From Yponomeuta sedellus (taxonomy: Eukaryota; Arthropoda; Insecta; Lepidoptera; Yponomeutidae), in assembly GCA_934045075.1 (NCBI GenBank), contig OW203722.1, positions 17,205,486-17,269,485 on the forward strand: 64,000 nt of DNA, in the 5' to 3' direction. Below the pieces are notes generated by a model, which searched no databases, was not told the DNA's origin, and saw nothing but the letters and a program-made list of their open reading frames with translations. Positions 11,850 through 23,270 of the stretch are shown here, piece after piece. The translations under genes were made by a program, and so were the position numbers. Position 1 is the stretch's first letter. Each line of letters begins with the position of its first letter.

Positions 11850-12100
11850 TTGACGGCCTCGGTGGCGCAGCGGTTTGGCACGCTGCTTTAAAACCGAAGG
11901 TCTCGGGTTCAATCCCCGGCCGGGTCAAACTAGGAAACTAACTTTTCTAATTTGTCTCGGGTTGGATGTTATCTATGTATTTATTGTATTAAATCTATCG
12001 TCGAGTTAGCACCTGTAACATAAGTCATTTAGTTGTACTTAGTATAGGGCTAACGATATCTGTGTAATATGTCCATGAATATTTATTATTATTTATTTAT
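11850..12100 (+). mobile_element. tRNA-derived SINE (family S1)
   Basis: tRNA-like head with A box TGGCGCAGCGG (11863-11873) and B box GGTTCAATCCC (11906-11916), then a unique body (CTCGGGTTGGATGTTATC...) and a TTATT-rich 3' tail. Too diverged in the stem positions to be a functional tRNA gene. Relatives of its B-box/body part are at 16010 and 58295. Confidence 0.8.
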
Positions 12101-12930
12101 TACTGATAGCATCTTTTTTTGCTAATTCAGGTTCACAACAGTACGAGTATTTAATCAAATCAAGTATGTATGCAAAGGTCGACGCGCAGACACTAATATC
12201 TTGTATGTACGTTTAAATCTAGGGTCGGTAGAATAAAGGTAAGTCAAACTGTCATTGAATTATTTTTCGACATGGCATTTAAGTCATTGAAGCATTAGTT
12301 TGCTGATTCATTGTTTAATGACAGCTCTGCGTTAAGGCTGCTGTTACGTGGAGCGTGCTGTTTTCCTCACTTAATTTAACTTTCTTAACTAATGTCATAA
12401 AATGAGTAATTTTTCATAAACGTCGTCAGACAGTTTGATAAATGTTAAAATTTCAGACATTATAAATATATTTTTGTTTTCCTATACGTAGTTTTTAATA
12501 AGGGAAAGTTGTTTCCGACGACAATTATTGATTTTGGAATCAAAATATTCATAGTAACATGGTTGAATTACATTCACTTTCCGCTGTTTCATTTAAAGTG
12601 TACTCATTTTATTACAATACTAAAAATGCTAAATTGTGCGAGCGAAACGATATTCCCAACAGTCTCAATGTGATACAGATAATAAATATTCACACAACAC
12701 AATCACTTGACCGGCCCCAAACTAGGATACCCTGTACAATGGTAAAGGCAAGGACAAACACGAAAATACACACAAACTGAGGCCACGTGTACAAATGTAC
12801 AAAAATGATATAGAGTAATTTTGCAATAGCTATTTTCACTGCCTGAAATAAATGTGTGTTGGCCTTATTCCGTGCTTTAGTTGCTTTAGTCCGCCGACCC
12901 AAAAAAATCCTCAGTAACAACCCTCTGAAT
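12101..12930. other. Intergenic, no gene seen
   Basis: No exon or repeat recognised. Confidence 0.5.
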
Positions 12931-13280
12931 CGCTCGTAGCTGCGGCTGCCTGAGTGATCTTAAACGATCAGGAAGGATACGCAACACAGGGCGCGTTCAG
13001 TGCATGGATGGGTGACCGTCTATGACTAACGCTAGTGGCATTTTTCCGAGCAGTTCCGTGCTTCGCAAGGCACGTTAAGTAGTTGGTGCCAGCTGCCGTC
13101 GATAGATGTCAGTCGTTAAGCCAAGGCAGAGGCCTTAGGGCGGCTTGAAAACTTCTGACAGTAAAACCACGAATCCGGACTTGGCCCCCGTGGTGGAGTA
13201 TGGCTAATACTTTCCTAAGGGAAGAGACAAGTGTCCCTCGGTGGAGACGCGATGGGTTGACGATGATGCATTGATGATGA
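12931..13280 (+). mobile_element. 5S rRNA-derived SINE, near-full length (subfamily A)
   Basis: Head resembles the internal control region of 5S rRNA: GATCA.GAAGG.TA.GCAACA, AGGGCGCGTTCAGTGC, then GGATGGGTGACCG, against 5S GATCACCGAAGTTAAGCAAC...GGGCGCGGTTAGTACTTGGATGGGTGACCGCC (given in pieces). The body follows (GCTAGTGGCATTTTTCCGAG, CTTCGCAAGGCACGTTAAG, TGGTGCCAGCTGCCGTC), and the tail is a GAT-rich microsatellite. The 5S 3' stem is absent, so this is not a 5S gene. Confidence 0.8.
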
Positions 13281-13857
13281 ACCTTCTGTACATAACTTAA
13301 CTATAGACTAGCATTACCCTTCCCAACTCTTTATCCTGTCCAAATCTCTTCAAGGATCTGACAAGAGAGCCCGGCGTTTCGGGCAATAGACAGCAAAATT
13401 GCCCGCGAGTGAGTGAAATGGCCCACCATACGGCGCGCGGTGCACTGCACCAGATCCAGCAACATCTGGCAACCCTGACAGATTACAGCACAAAAAGCCG
13501 CTTTAAAATTAACCCCCGAGTGGGAAACAGTAACTGCGTGGCATATGCTTAGGTTTGAGGGCCGAGGACGATGAAGGTAATTGCGAACGAAAATGTTTTA
13601 ATATTGAATTCGAAAGCACGAAAAAATTGTAAATGCAGTGGATAGACCTCGCAAAACTGAAAACTACTAATTAGTAGTTAATTTTATTTATACTGTAGGT
13701 GACGAATAAATTCGTAGTTGAAAGATACATCGTAGAGAATGATTTTAGAGCCTGATGTAATAAGTAACTAGAAGTAAAGAATTGAATGCACTCGTTATTT
13801 AAGAGCTAAACCACACCTTTTCTCATAAATGGAACGTAATTTGAATTTCTATAAGTA
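13281..13857. other. Intergenic, no gene seen
   Basis: A GC-richer patch at 13370-13520 has no open frame with recognisable similarity. Confidence 0.4.
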
Positions 13858-14130
13858 GTCAGGCCTTCTCTCAAAGAGAGAATACAGGCTTAATTACCAC
13901 GCGTGGACACCGCTGATTGGCAATTACAGGCTCCAAAATAACACCTCAGAAACTCAAGTTTCCTCGCGAGGTTGTCCGTACCTGTAAGCGAGTGATACTG
14001 CTACTTAAACTTCACAAACGTACGTAGTTTAAAAAACGATACATTCATTAATACGTGCTGGAATTCGAATCGACTACCTCCTGAATGTGATACCGGCGTT
14101 ATATCGCTCCGGTACTACTACCGTGTACAG
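13858..14130 (+). mobile_element. SINE (family S4)
   Basis: Starts AGGCCTTCTCTCAAAGAGAG, with TTGGCAATTACAGGCTCC, TTTCCTCGCGAGGTTGTCC, AAGCGAGTGATACTGCTAC and ACTTCACAAACGTACGTAG following in the order seen at 9160-9430. Confidence 0.7.
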
Positions 14131-14169
14131 TAGAGCTTAAGACACAATATAACAATATATATTTACTGC

Positions 14170-14275
14170 TCAGCTCTACCTAGGCAGATGCTGGATGCGC
14201 CAAGCTGAAAACAGAGCACTATGGCATTTTTTATTGGAGGCTTATGTCCAGTAGTGGACTAGTATAGCATGACGA
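14170..14275 (+). mobile_element. LINE 3' end fragment (same family as 6560-6915)
   Basis: CAGATGCTGGATGCGCCAAG...CTTATGTCCAGTAGTGGACTAGTATAGC, ending in a GACGAT tail. Confidence 0.7.
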
Positions 14276-15269
14276 TGACGATAGCTCTGTCTACAATGAC
14301 TTTGTTCCAAATTAATAAAGAACTTTTCGCCTAACAAGTTACTAAATAGCCTTTTCCGCCTTGGGAGGTACTGATGACGACAGCTGAATCGGTCTCTGAT
14401 GTTTGCCAAAGTATTATTTATCTTTACAATGTAAGTAATCTGATAAAAGGATTCAGGACAAACTTCATTATAGAGTGCAAACACTGGCGTCTGATTCACT
14501 GTGACGATATTTATGACGCTCTCAGAGTTAATCAAAACAAGTTACCTCTGTTAACATTCTGACCTCATTAATATTGTGATTAGGTTGTTTTCCCTTCTAA
14601 CTCACCATGTTAATAGGTCAGTTAGTATATCTGGGAAAATAATAATATTATGTGCGTCAGGAAAAATATGAGTAACTGTATGCCAAGCTTCATATAACTT
14701 TGTTCAGCTGCTATTGCGTGATTGAGTAAGAAACATCCAAACATTGTCACAAACTTTCACATTTGTAATATTAGTAGGATTATTCATATTTTACTCATAA
14801 TATTATAGTAGGTAGTTATGTAGGGTTGCCACCTAAGTAACTAAATCTGGACTCAATGTTGAACTCAATTGTATTAAAAATACATGACACTCTTATTCTA
14901 TTTTAGTGCATAAAAATAATTATTTACTTATTTTTCTAATACATAAGCTACTTATGTATAAAATTGCCGTGCCCTTACAGGGCTCATGTTGCGCACTATT
15001 ATACCTATATATTAAGACCTATTCTGTACCACATGAAGCAATAAACGAAATTGAACTTGAAGTTTTTTTCTGTAGACTTATTAATAATTATTCTTTTACA
15101 AATAAATGATCAGGCGCGACAATTTTGTTTGTTTATTTCTCGTAGCGCGATAAAGAGATTATTGTTAAATACCACTGTTAACTCCATAATTAGATCAGCT
15201 CGATGATACCAAGTTAGTGTGGTGCTGTCCGAGTTTCACACAATTGCAGTTTCAAATCGGTATGATACT
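14276..15269. other. Intergenic, no gene seen
   Basis: 14741-14782 (ACAAACTTTCACATTTGTAATATTAGTAGGAT, shown in part) is a minus-strand end of the element annotated at 60402-60605. Nothing else recognised. Confidence 0.5.
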
Positions 15270-15368
15270 CAATTGTACCTCTTCTTTTCTAACTGTTGTC
15301 ATTGTACCTAATTATTTCCTGTTACGTACAATGAAGAATATGCTTACCTTGTCTTATCTTATCTTATG
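15270..15368 (+). repeat. LINE 3' tail with CTTAT repeats (fragment)
   Basis: TACAATGAAGAATATGC followed by TTACCTTGTCTTATCTTATC, like 3478-3612. Confidence 0.55.
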
Positions 15369-15419
15369 ACTAACGGAATTCCTAGATTTAAAAGTTGACG
15401 GCAGATTTTGACAGATACA

Positions 15420-15505
15420 TACATTTTTAAAAACCTATTCAGACGCTTTAAATTCCACCCATGCCGCCGGGACAAAAACCCGCGACCTCAGGCTAACTGC
15501 AAGTA
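15420..15505 (-). repeat. tRNA-like SINE fragment (family S2)
   Basis: AAAAACCTATTCAGACGC, CACCCATGCCG and CCCGCGACCTCAGGCTAAC match the minus-strand S2 copies at 24825 and 33969. Confidence 0.6.
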
Positions 15506-16009
15506 ACATACAAGTTAGGCTAATATAAGCGTGTTAAAAAGACAAACAACATAATATATTTGTCTCCATATCACGCGCACCAAATCCTTAGCAATTCCAA
15601 TCGTGAAACTGTCAGATTTCATACTTATTACTATCGCAAATGTCAGGATTCCAACGGTAGTTTAGTGGGCATAATGACTTGCAATTAATTAGTTCCACTA
15701 CAAAAATTACTATATCAGCTTTGACGTCTTTTATAAATATGTATATACTAAACAAAAGTTACTTTAAAATGTCGGCAGTAGTTATGGGGCTCCGTACCTA
15801 GTTCGTTTAGGGTATTGTAATCTTTGACAAGGAAAGATAACCCAAATATAAACATTTCACCAGTATGTTTTGTTACTACGACAATTTATCTCACTGAAAT
15901 GAAATCAAAACATTTATATGTAATGCATATAGGTATTTGTATTATCTTTCCGTGTAAAAACTTTCCACCTGAATGTTTGAATTTCTGACTACAATAACAT
16001 AACATTTAT
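15506..16009. other. Intergenic, no gene seen
   Basis: 15572-15680 holds a copy of the diverged repeat of 390-500. Nothing else recognised. Confidence 0.45.
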
Positions 16010-16160
16010 ATACCTACAGGCACATACATTGCTTTTGGCCCCACACTACCCTGTGTCGTGGGAACCAGAAACAACGACATCACAAACATGTAAACATCCA
16101 AGACCTGGGCTTTTTCGTCCCCAGCCGGGATTCGAACCCGGGACCTCTTGCATGAACTAC
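16010..16160 (-). mobile_element. SINE fragment with tRNA-type B box (family S1-related)
   Basis: Minus strand reads AGAGGTCCCGGGTTCGAATCCC (B box), then the body with CCCAGGTCTTGGATG. The same junction occurs at 58262-58350. Confidence 0.65.
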
Positions 16161-16643
16161 TATTTACTTTCAGATTTTTAGTGTGTAGAGATTTGTGTGT
16201 GATTTGTATGTTCGACAGCAGAAACCTTATTCCTATTAGGACTTTAATGATAGTAAATGCATTATGAATATATATACTAAATTGTACTGCCTCGCGCTGC
16301 GTGGACCGAAACCTTACCCCAAAACACGTTGCTCCCTTCTGAGCCAAAGTCAGTCAGTGCATGCACATGCGCTCCACATACGCATGCGCGCCGGTGCAAC
16401 GCAAAACCCAATTATGAATTTCAAAAATAGAACGGAAAGTCATTTGTGTCGCGTTACGCGCCGGAAAGTGTGTCATGTGGTGTTTGGGCTTCAACTTGAC
16501 GTAGAGAAGGCACAGAAGTTCCATTTCGGGTTTGTTTGAAACTGAAAATTACGTTATAGGCAAACTCTCAATGACTTAAACAACAATATTTTATTTCATT
16601 ATGACAACCAACATGCGATACACATATACAGGCAACCACAAAT
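16161..16643. other. No gene seen
   Basis: A GC-richer patch at 16300-16500 (ACGCATGCGCGCCGGTGC) has no recognisable protein or RNA. Confidence 0.4.
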
Positions 16644-16995
16644 CGCTCGTAGCCCTGGCTGCCTGAGTGATCCTTAACGATCACGAAGGTTAAGCAACAT
16701 AGGCGTGTTCAGTGCAGGTGTCCGTCTATGAGATTATGGCATTTTTCCGAGCGGTTCCGTGCTCCGCAAGGCACGTTAAGCAGTTGGTGCCAGCTGCCGT
16801 CAATAGAAGCCAAGTCAGAGGCCTCAGAGCGGCTTGAAATCTTCTGACAATAAGACCAGCCACTAGTCTTGCAACCCTCTAACCATCCGAACTTGGCCTC
16901 CGAGGTGGAGCATGACCTATACCTTCTTTAGGGAATGTACCCCTGCCCCTCGGTGGGGACATATTTGGTTGATGATGATGATGATTATGATGAGG
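16644..16995 (+). mobile_element. 5S rRNA-derived SINE, near-full length (subfamily A)
   Basis: CGCTCGTAGCCCTGGCTGCC, GATCACGAAGGTTAAGCAAC, GGCGTGTTCAGTGCAGG, then the body as at 12931, and a (GAT)n tail. A short internal deletion removes GGATGGGTG from the C-box region. Confidence 0.8.
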
Positions 16996-17121
16996 CGATA
17001 CCACAATACACTCACAGAGAATTAAGAATACATAACACGGTAATTAGCTCACCAACCTATAGGTTGTGGCATCACGCATGTAAAACTTTACGAACTGTTA
17101 TACACATTGATGTAATGTAAT

Positions 17122-17567
17122 AGTACATTACACAACTAGGGTGGTAATACAAAGAAAGGCCGAGATCGCAGAAGTTTGCGGCCCGAGCTGCAAGCGAGGG
17201 ACGTAAATATGCGATCGAAAGCTTTCTTTATTACCTCCCGTGTTGTGTACATCTTTTTATGTCTACACTTGGCTAGAAAGCGGCTTTTTCCGTACGCGCA
17301 GCGTGCGGAAAAAGCCACTTTATTGCCAGGTGTGGCATAAAAGTACATTACACAACTAGGGTGGTAATACAAAAAAAGGCCGAGATCGCAGAAGTTTGCG
17401 GCCCGAGCTGCAAGCTAGGGACGTACGAGTAAATATGCGATCGAGAGCTTTCTTTATTACCTCCCGTGTTGTGTACATCTTTTTATGTCTACACTTGGCC
17501 AGAAAGCGGCTTTTTTGTACGCGCAGCGTGCGGAAAAATCCACTTTATTGCCAGGTGTGGCATAATA
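17122..17567. repeat. Tandem duplication (220/226 bp) of a fold-back unit
   Basis: Unit 1 17122-17341 and unit 2 17342-17567 differ by a few substitutions and a CGAGT insertion. Within each unit ACACAACTAGGGTGGTAATA is mirrored by TATTACCTCCCGTGTTGTGT, and GGCTTTTTCCG mirrors CGGAAAAAGCC around a GCGCAGCG loop, so the unit is itself an inverted-repeat element. Confidence 0.85.
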
Positions 17568-19073
17568 GTATATTTCATTACAAGTGCGGAAAGGCTATCA
17601 TTGCAAAGAGTTCCGACAAATGTCTACCCGAGCCGAGGCGCAGCCGAAGGCGAAGGTTGACAGTCGGAACAAGTTGCAATGACGGTTCCGCACGTGTACT
17701 GAACGACTATTTTTAATACAGTTGCGAAAAAAATAAGCAATTTAATATAGAAATAATATTTGGAAAATGGCGCCAGCCGTAAAAAAATATAAGCAGACAT
17801 TTTTTTTCTTCACCCATTCTAGTAGGCAAAGGGAACTATGCCCATACAGCCAAGTCTTCAGTAGAATTTTTTTATATGAAATGAAAATGAAATTTAATGA
17901 CATGAAATGAAACCTAACTTAACTCATTCAATCAAATCATTAAATCTGATATTGAAACAAATTAGTAGCTCATAAAAACTTCTATGAATTTTTTTAGTAA
18001 AAACTTCATGGTTGGTTTTTCTTTTTAATAGACATTATTTTGACAGTTGGGAAAGAAAAGGCACGAGTGCGGTAAAGGTAAAAAAGCACGAGTGTGTAAT
18101 AGCCCCCATCCCGCACGCTATACGTCCCTGTAATACGCCACTTTTTGAGCAACTGTATTAAAAAGATACTATTACGAGTGCGCCTTTAAATAAAAGTTGT
18201 TTTATTTAGACGTGGATTTATTCCGTGAAAATTTCGTAAGCAAGAGTGAGATCAGTCGAATAGAAAAAGTACACCCTTTCATTCTATTCAAACATCCTTC
18301 ATCCTATCATACCAGCCAGTCTGAAGTGAAAGCATTGCAAACTTCTTTCTAACAGATGCATATAAAAATCTTTCAATCTTTATATAGTGCCAAAATAACC
18401 GCTCTAGCAGGTATTGAAGACTGTTATGAAATAGCTGATATATTTTTTTACGATTCCAGAGTATGGTCCATACCATACTCTAAAATCCTGGTAGTGATTT
18501 GTATTAATAAATAAATTAACCTCCTTACCTTTTGCCAGACTTCCATAAGCCACGGTTACGTCGGTTACTCGTAATCGTAAAGAATATTCTATCTATCTAT
18601 CTCGTGGTAAGCCACTGTGATGTTTTAAAACAATGGTCAAGCAAGACTTCTCGAGAGATTTTCTGAAAGTGGCTTGCGGAAAACATTTTTTGATTCTTAC
18701 TCGCGTTTGACAGCAGGTTAACCTTTACCTTTTAGATGCAAAATCTTCCATAAAGTTACCTCATAGTAGAGTTAATGCGTGTGAAAGATTGATGTTCTGT
18801 CGCCTATACTTCTGTCTGCTGTTGATATTTTTTTTTAAAATTATGGCCATATTGTGGTCGTATTACCACGCTGCGTAAACATAATAAAACATTTACGTGG
18901 TAGGTATAGGGTACTTAACATAACATAAATAAGCTTTTCATAGTCGTAAAATATATGTCATCGTAAGGAAATGTTTTAGAAAATGTCAACAGTGGATTCA
19001 GGAACATTAGCCTTGCTTGATAATAAATTGTCTAGGTACTTGCTGACGCGCTCGTGGCCTAACGGAACCGATC
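17568..19073. other. No gene seen; diverged 'cacgagtgcgg' repeat
   Basis: 17575-17720 and 18055-18170 share CGAGTGCGG...CACGTGTACTGAA/CACGAGTG motifs and the phrase CAACTGTATTAAAAA, and probably bound a diverged element related to 17122-17567. The rest is AT-rich without exons. A CTAT microsatellite lies at 18590-18605. Confidence 0.4.
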
Positions 19074-19212
19074 GACGGCAGCCGGCACCAACTTCTCAAC
19101 GTGCCTTGCGAAGCACGGAAACGCTCGAAAAATGCCACTAGAGTTAGTCATAAACAGTCACCCATCCATGCAATGAACGCGCCCTGTGTTGCTTAACCTT
19201 CGTGATCGTTAT
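19074..19212 (-). mobile_element. 5S-like SINE fragment (subfamily A head)
   Basis: Minus strand has CGATCACGAAGGTTAAGCAAC, GGATGGGTGACTG and the start of the body. The 3' half is missing. Confidence 0.75.
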
Positions 19213-19430
19213 TAAATATTTTATTAAATATTTGCGATTGAATAATCAAGTCTTTTCTCTCTGAAAGGAGGCCAGTGCCTTGCAATGGAACGTTAATAGG
19301 CTACAAATAATCATGTTTCTCGATTAATGGTCATGTCATTTTTTTTCTTTAATTACGTAATAAAATCTAGGAATTTATCTAGGCTATTTAGGATTAGGTA
19401 GTTAATCTGTCGTTTTCGATATCAACCTGT

Positions 19431-19712
19431 CTGCATCGCAGGAAGGTTAGGCCAAACTCCACCACGGGGGCCAAGCCCGGGTTGGTGGAGGGTTGTAAGA
19501 CAGTGGCGGGTCTTACTGTCAGAAGTTATCAAGCCGCCCATGAGGCCTCGGCACCAACGTCTTAACGTGCCTTGCGAAGCACGGAAGCGCTCGGAAAAAT
19601 GCCACTAGCGGTAGTCACTGGACGGTCACCCATCCTGCACCTTACCGCGCCTTTTGCTGCTTAACTCAAGTGATTGATTCCAATCATTCGGTTCGACTAG
19701 GCCACGAGCGCT
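19431..19712 (-). mobile_element. 5S-like SINE (subfamily B)
   Basis: Minus strand: CGCTCGTGGCCTAGTCGAAC, CTTGAGTTAAGCAGC-type A box, GGATGGGTGACCGTCC, then body and CTTCCTGCGATGCAG module. A small deletion removes the GGCTTAACGACTGCC stretch. Confidence 0.8.
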
Positions 19713-21287
19713 TTTGTCGTACGATGTAAAAAAACATTTGTAACTACGCAAACGGCTTCTAGATTTATTGTGAATAGGCGCATAGTTTGCATAAAATATG
19801 TAGACGTTGAGCAACGCATTTCCTATTCGACTTTATAACTTGTTTTTCCTTTACTACTCGTTCCCATTCGTTTATCGTACAATTTAGTAAAGGGAGTGCC
19901 TCAAGCGACGCACACAGTACGCGTGGTATGGGATTCACCTCGTGAGGCGCCCTCTTAAGTATTTACAATTATGGAATTCGATGTCACTCTATATAAATGG
20001 ATAGAAAATAAATTATAGATAAATAATATTTACAAACACTAAGCAAAGGAATGCAAGATCGGCTTTTACCCGACTGAAAAATTAACGGAGGATATGTTTA
20101 TGACACGTATGCAAGCAAGTATGTATACAGTGTGTAGTAAAAGTTTGTCATATCAACGCGTAAATCTGTTCAAAAATATCGGGATATGAAAAAAGCACCA
20201 TAATTTATGTAACTTATATATAATTTACGCGTCCTTTGCGCGCATTTTTTCTTTTAGTAAATCAAGTCATAAGATAAATACATTGGCTTCTTAGCTATAT
20301 ATGCAAAGCCGTTTTAAGCAGCTCTCTTACAGCTGCTTAAAACTTACACAAATAAAATTACCTAGGTACTATAGGAAAACCGATTACTAAATATCTCCGA
20401 TTCGGACACCTTTTTTTATATGTGTTTTTTTATTAACAAAATCATCACGTTTGTTTCACTTCAGACTGACATCCGCTTCCCTTACCCCGCCCACAACTAA
20501 CTAAAGGGTGGAATCGTGGCCCTAGAGAATGTAGATTCACTTTTTACCCAACCTTTTCCTCTAATTGGTACCACGTGTGCCGTTTCCGTTTGGCCACGTG
20601 CGCTTATTGTAAAATATTAAAACATTCGTTCCGCCTTAATCAACCCTCGATAGCGCATCGCTGCTACCGATGGCCATGCGGACACTCGCTACCTTTACCA
20701 TCCTTATTATCTTAATAATAAAGCCAAGAATGCATCGGTCGCCTCACTGCGTGTGTAAGTACCTAGTTGTAATACGCAAATGAATACACAGGAACTGCTT
20801 GACAGGGAAATAAGGCAATCAATTGATGCACTCTTTGTCTGAACGCCAAAAGGGACCAATTATTGGCCAGTGTCACGTTGGACGTTAACAGTAACTGTAC
20901 GACATTGTTGGGCTAGTAGGTACTCATTCTTCACACGGAAGTACTCATGGCTGGAGTTTATGCTAGGAAAGGTACTGTATGTGTGACAGATCTCCAGGCC
21001 CTCACTAACTTATAAACCATTTTATTCTCAAATACAGTTTTTGAAAATTCTTAATTCGAGTATATAAGAAATTATTTAAAAACCTATTTAAATAGTTTAT
21101 AATATTAATAATATTTAAAAGAAATTATTACTGGCATATTACTGGTATGTGCAATATAATTATTAGAAAACAATAAAGGGAAAAATAATATAGGTTGCTG
21201 CATGCGTAAGTACTTAATTTGTGTGTGTGTGTGTGTTAGTTTGCTTGCACCTCGTGAAATAAAATGTTTATTTTAGTATGACACTAA
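19713..21287. other. Intergenic, no gene seen
   Basis: A perfect 13-bp hairpin lies at 20311-20343. A GT microsatellite lies at 21222-21236. No exon recognised. Confidence 0.5.
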
Positions 21288-21537
21288 GGGCGAGATAAAT
21301 AGTCGCTTCTAAGAACGAGTCTTAGCGAAAGCACTTGCTTAAGAATCGATTTGTCTATCATAGACAGTACTTTAGCACTCTTTTAGTCGCGAAACCCGGA
21401 CTAATTCTTAGCATTGGCCTAAGAACATGGTTAGCTAAGCAAACGTCTACTTTGATGCTTAGCTAAGTTAGCCTGAAGTAATGCTTAGGGAAGCTTGAGC
21501 ACGGACTTGGGCTAAGCAACGACTATTTATCTCGCCC
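21288..21537. mobile_element. MITE with perfect 18-bp terminal inverted repeats
   Basis: GGGCGAGATAAATAGTCG at the left is exactly mirrored at the right (19 bp if the A/T outside is counted). Flanking triplets TAA and TAC fit a decayed 3-bp TWA duplication, as in PIF/Harbinger. The interior is full of CTTAGCTAAG-like palindromes and has no open frame. Confidence 0.8.
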
Positions 21538-23146
21538 TACCAGTCAGATGATGTCTTATCGTGTCATGTGTCGTGTGCATTGTAATAGTTCAATGTGAGA
21601 CCAGTCAATTGGGTGTGACTTTAGGAAAAGCATTCCCGAAAGAATATCTTGATTCTAGACAACAAATAATAATAAAACAATACAATCATTTGCCCTGCTC
21701 CAACAACATTGCACCCTGGTAATCAGGCAAGAACATCACAAACTTGGGAATAAACCCAGTCTGAGGCCAAACTGAGGAAATACAGACTGAGGCAAGACTG
21801 AGGCAGATAAGAGCACGAGTACTGTTACGTAATTAATTAGACAATTACGTAACTCAATTCGGACTCCGAACCACGATGTTATCGAGCCCAATATTGTTAT
21901 TACCTGGGTAGCTACAAGAAAGATAAATAAATAATTGTGAAATCAGTATCAATAACTTCATAGATTACAAATCTTTTAAATAGTACTGTCAACAATACAT
22001 CGACCATCATATTTGTACTCTGTGGAGTTATGTTGGTAAACGTTGATCGGCTTTCAACTTTAGGCAAAGACCTAATAATATGTCGCAGAACTTCACAAAC
22101 TTGAAGTTCACAGCGAGAAAAAGAACGTTTGTGTATAAGGGTAACTAGTTTGTTCATCAGACTTAACATGAAAACATACAATCCACACGTTCTTTTATGT
22201 ACAAGAAATGTTTGTCAAAACTTCTATAAGCATGTTTTTAAAGTATATTTTCTCTTTTTTTCCGGGAGTACGAACCCTTTCTACCACCTCTCCCGATCGA
22301 CGTGCAGAATTTACTGAAGTCATTAAGTCCACCGTATTGTACAATTTTATGTGCAATATTTTTTTACTCAGTCAATGACAGAAAGAAATATACGAGTATT
22401 CCTTCAAACATTACGTTTCCAATGCGACTGCTTTTTTTGACTTTCTTTAACGACTTTCTGACACTGCACTTCATAAACTCTTAAAATAACCACCAAGCCC
22501 AGATGTTCTGCGGCGGTTTTTGTCAATCCCCGACAAAAACTGGTCGCGTTCGTGAGAACCCAGAGGAGTTGGTGAAAAAACGCCTGTCGCAGATGTAGGC
22601 GAATCTCGGAGGGCTCAGTCACGGCCAACCTAGCCACGTGTCACAATACAGGAAGAAATCCATAATTAAGCACCTACAGGACACGTGCCGCGCCACTTGA
22701 CACGAGAAACGGACTGTGAAATAGACCTCTGTTTTTCTGCATTATCGAGGGGTGCATTTTAAAAACATTGTTAACAACATCATATGTCCTGTTCTTCACG
22801 GAGGAAATGTCATATTGTATCATGTCATATTAGGTAATAAAAACCCAGTTTAAAAAAAAACAAAATTCATATGCTTTTTAATAACCTCACTATCTTCTTC
22901 AATTATTGTGTAATCAAATAACTAAATAAATACAAACTTTCCATCCTTACAAACACGTGAGAATTAGTTTTATTTACGTAATTAACATACATTATTTAAT
23001 ATCTATTATTTAGTATCCTGAATATCAATCCTATTTGCTTCAAATAGGCAATGTTTTTATTAGCCATCACACTTATCAGTACAGTTAATTGTACTTAAAA
23101 CATACTTGACTTGAACTGATTTCATCAGCCTTTAAGTGATTAGCGT
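21538..23146. other. No gene recognised
   Basis: 21720-21800 has a repeated CTGAGGC(C/A)A motif. 22485-22640 has a GC-richer minus-strand open frame (AVTEPSEIRLHLRQAFF...) that looks protein-like but matches no family I know; it may be retroelement-derived. Confidence 0.4.
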
Positions 23147-23152
23147 TTATTT
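23147..23152 (-). terminator. Candidate polyadenylation signal of the sugar porter
   Basis: AATAAA on the minus strand, about 120 bases after the TAG/TAA-side end of the last exon. It is the first canonical hexamer downstream. Position only; no transcript evidence. Confidence 0.5.
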
Positions 23153-23270
23153 ATCGATAAGTTATTAGTTATTAACTTGGATTCATAACATAAATGCACT
23201 TCCACGCTCCATTTAAACGACAATATTCAATATTTTCAAGTTAATTATTTACTAGCTTACAGATATTGAT

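Noticed and set aside
12931..13030. 5S rRNA gene
   Set aside because: Only the central 5S-like segment is present, it is fused to a long non-5S body with a GAT tail, and it recurs in dispersed truncated copies.
16006..16347. 113-codon minus-strand frame
   Set aside because: Much of it is the SINE at 16010-16160 read through its B box (RVRIPAG is the usual translation of a tRNA-like B box).
22404..22637. 77-codon minus-strand frame with protein-like composition
   Set aside because: No family recognised, no splice or start context; possibly retroelement-derived. Left as an unresolved note.
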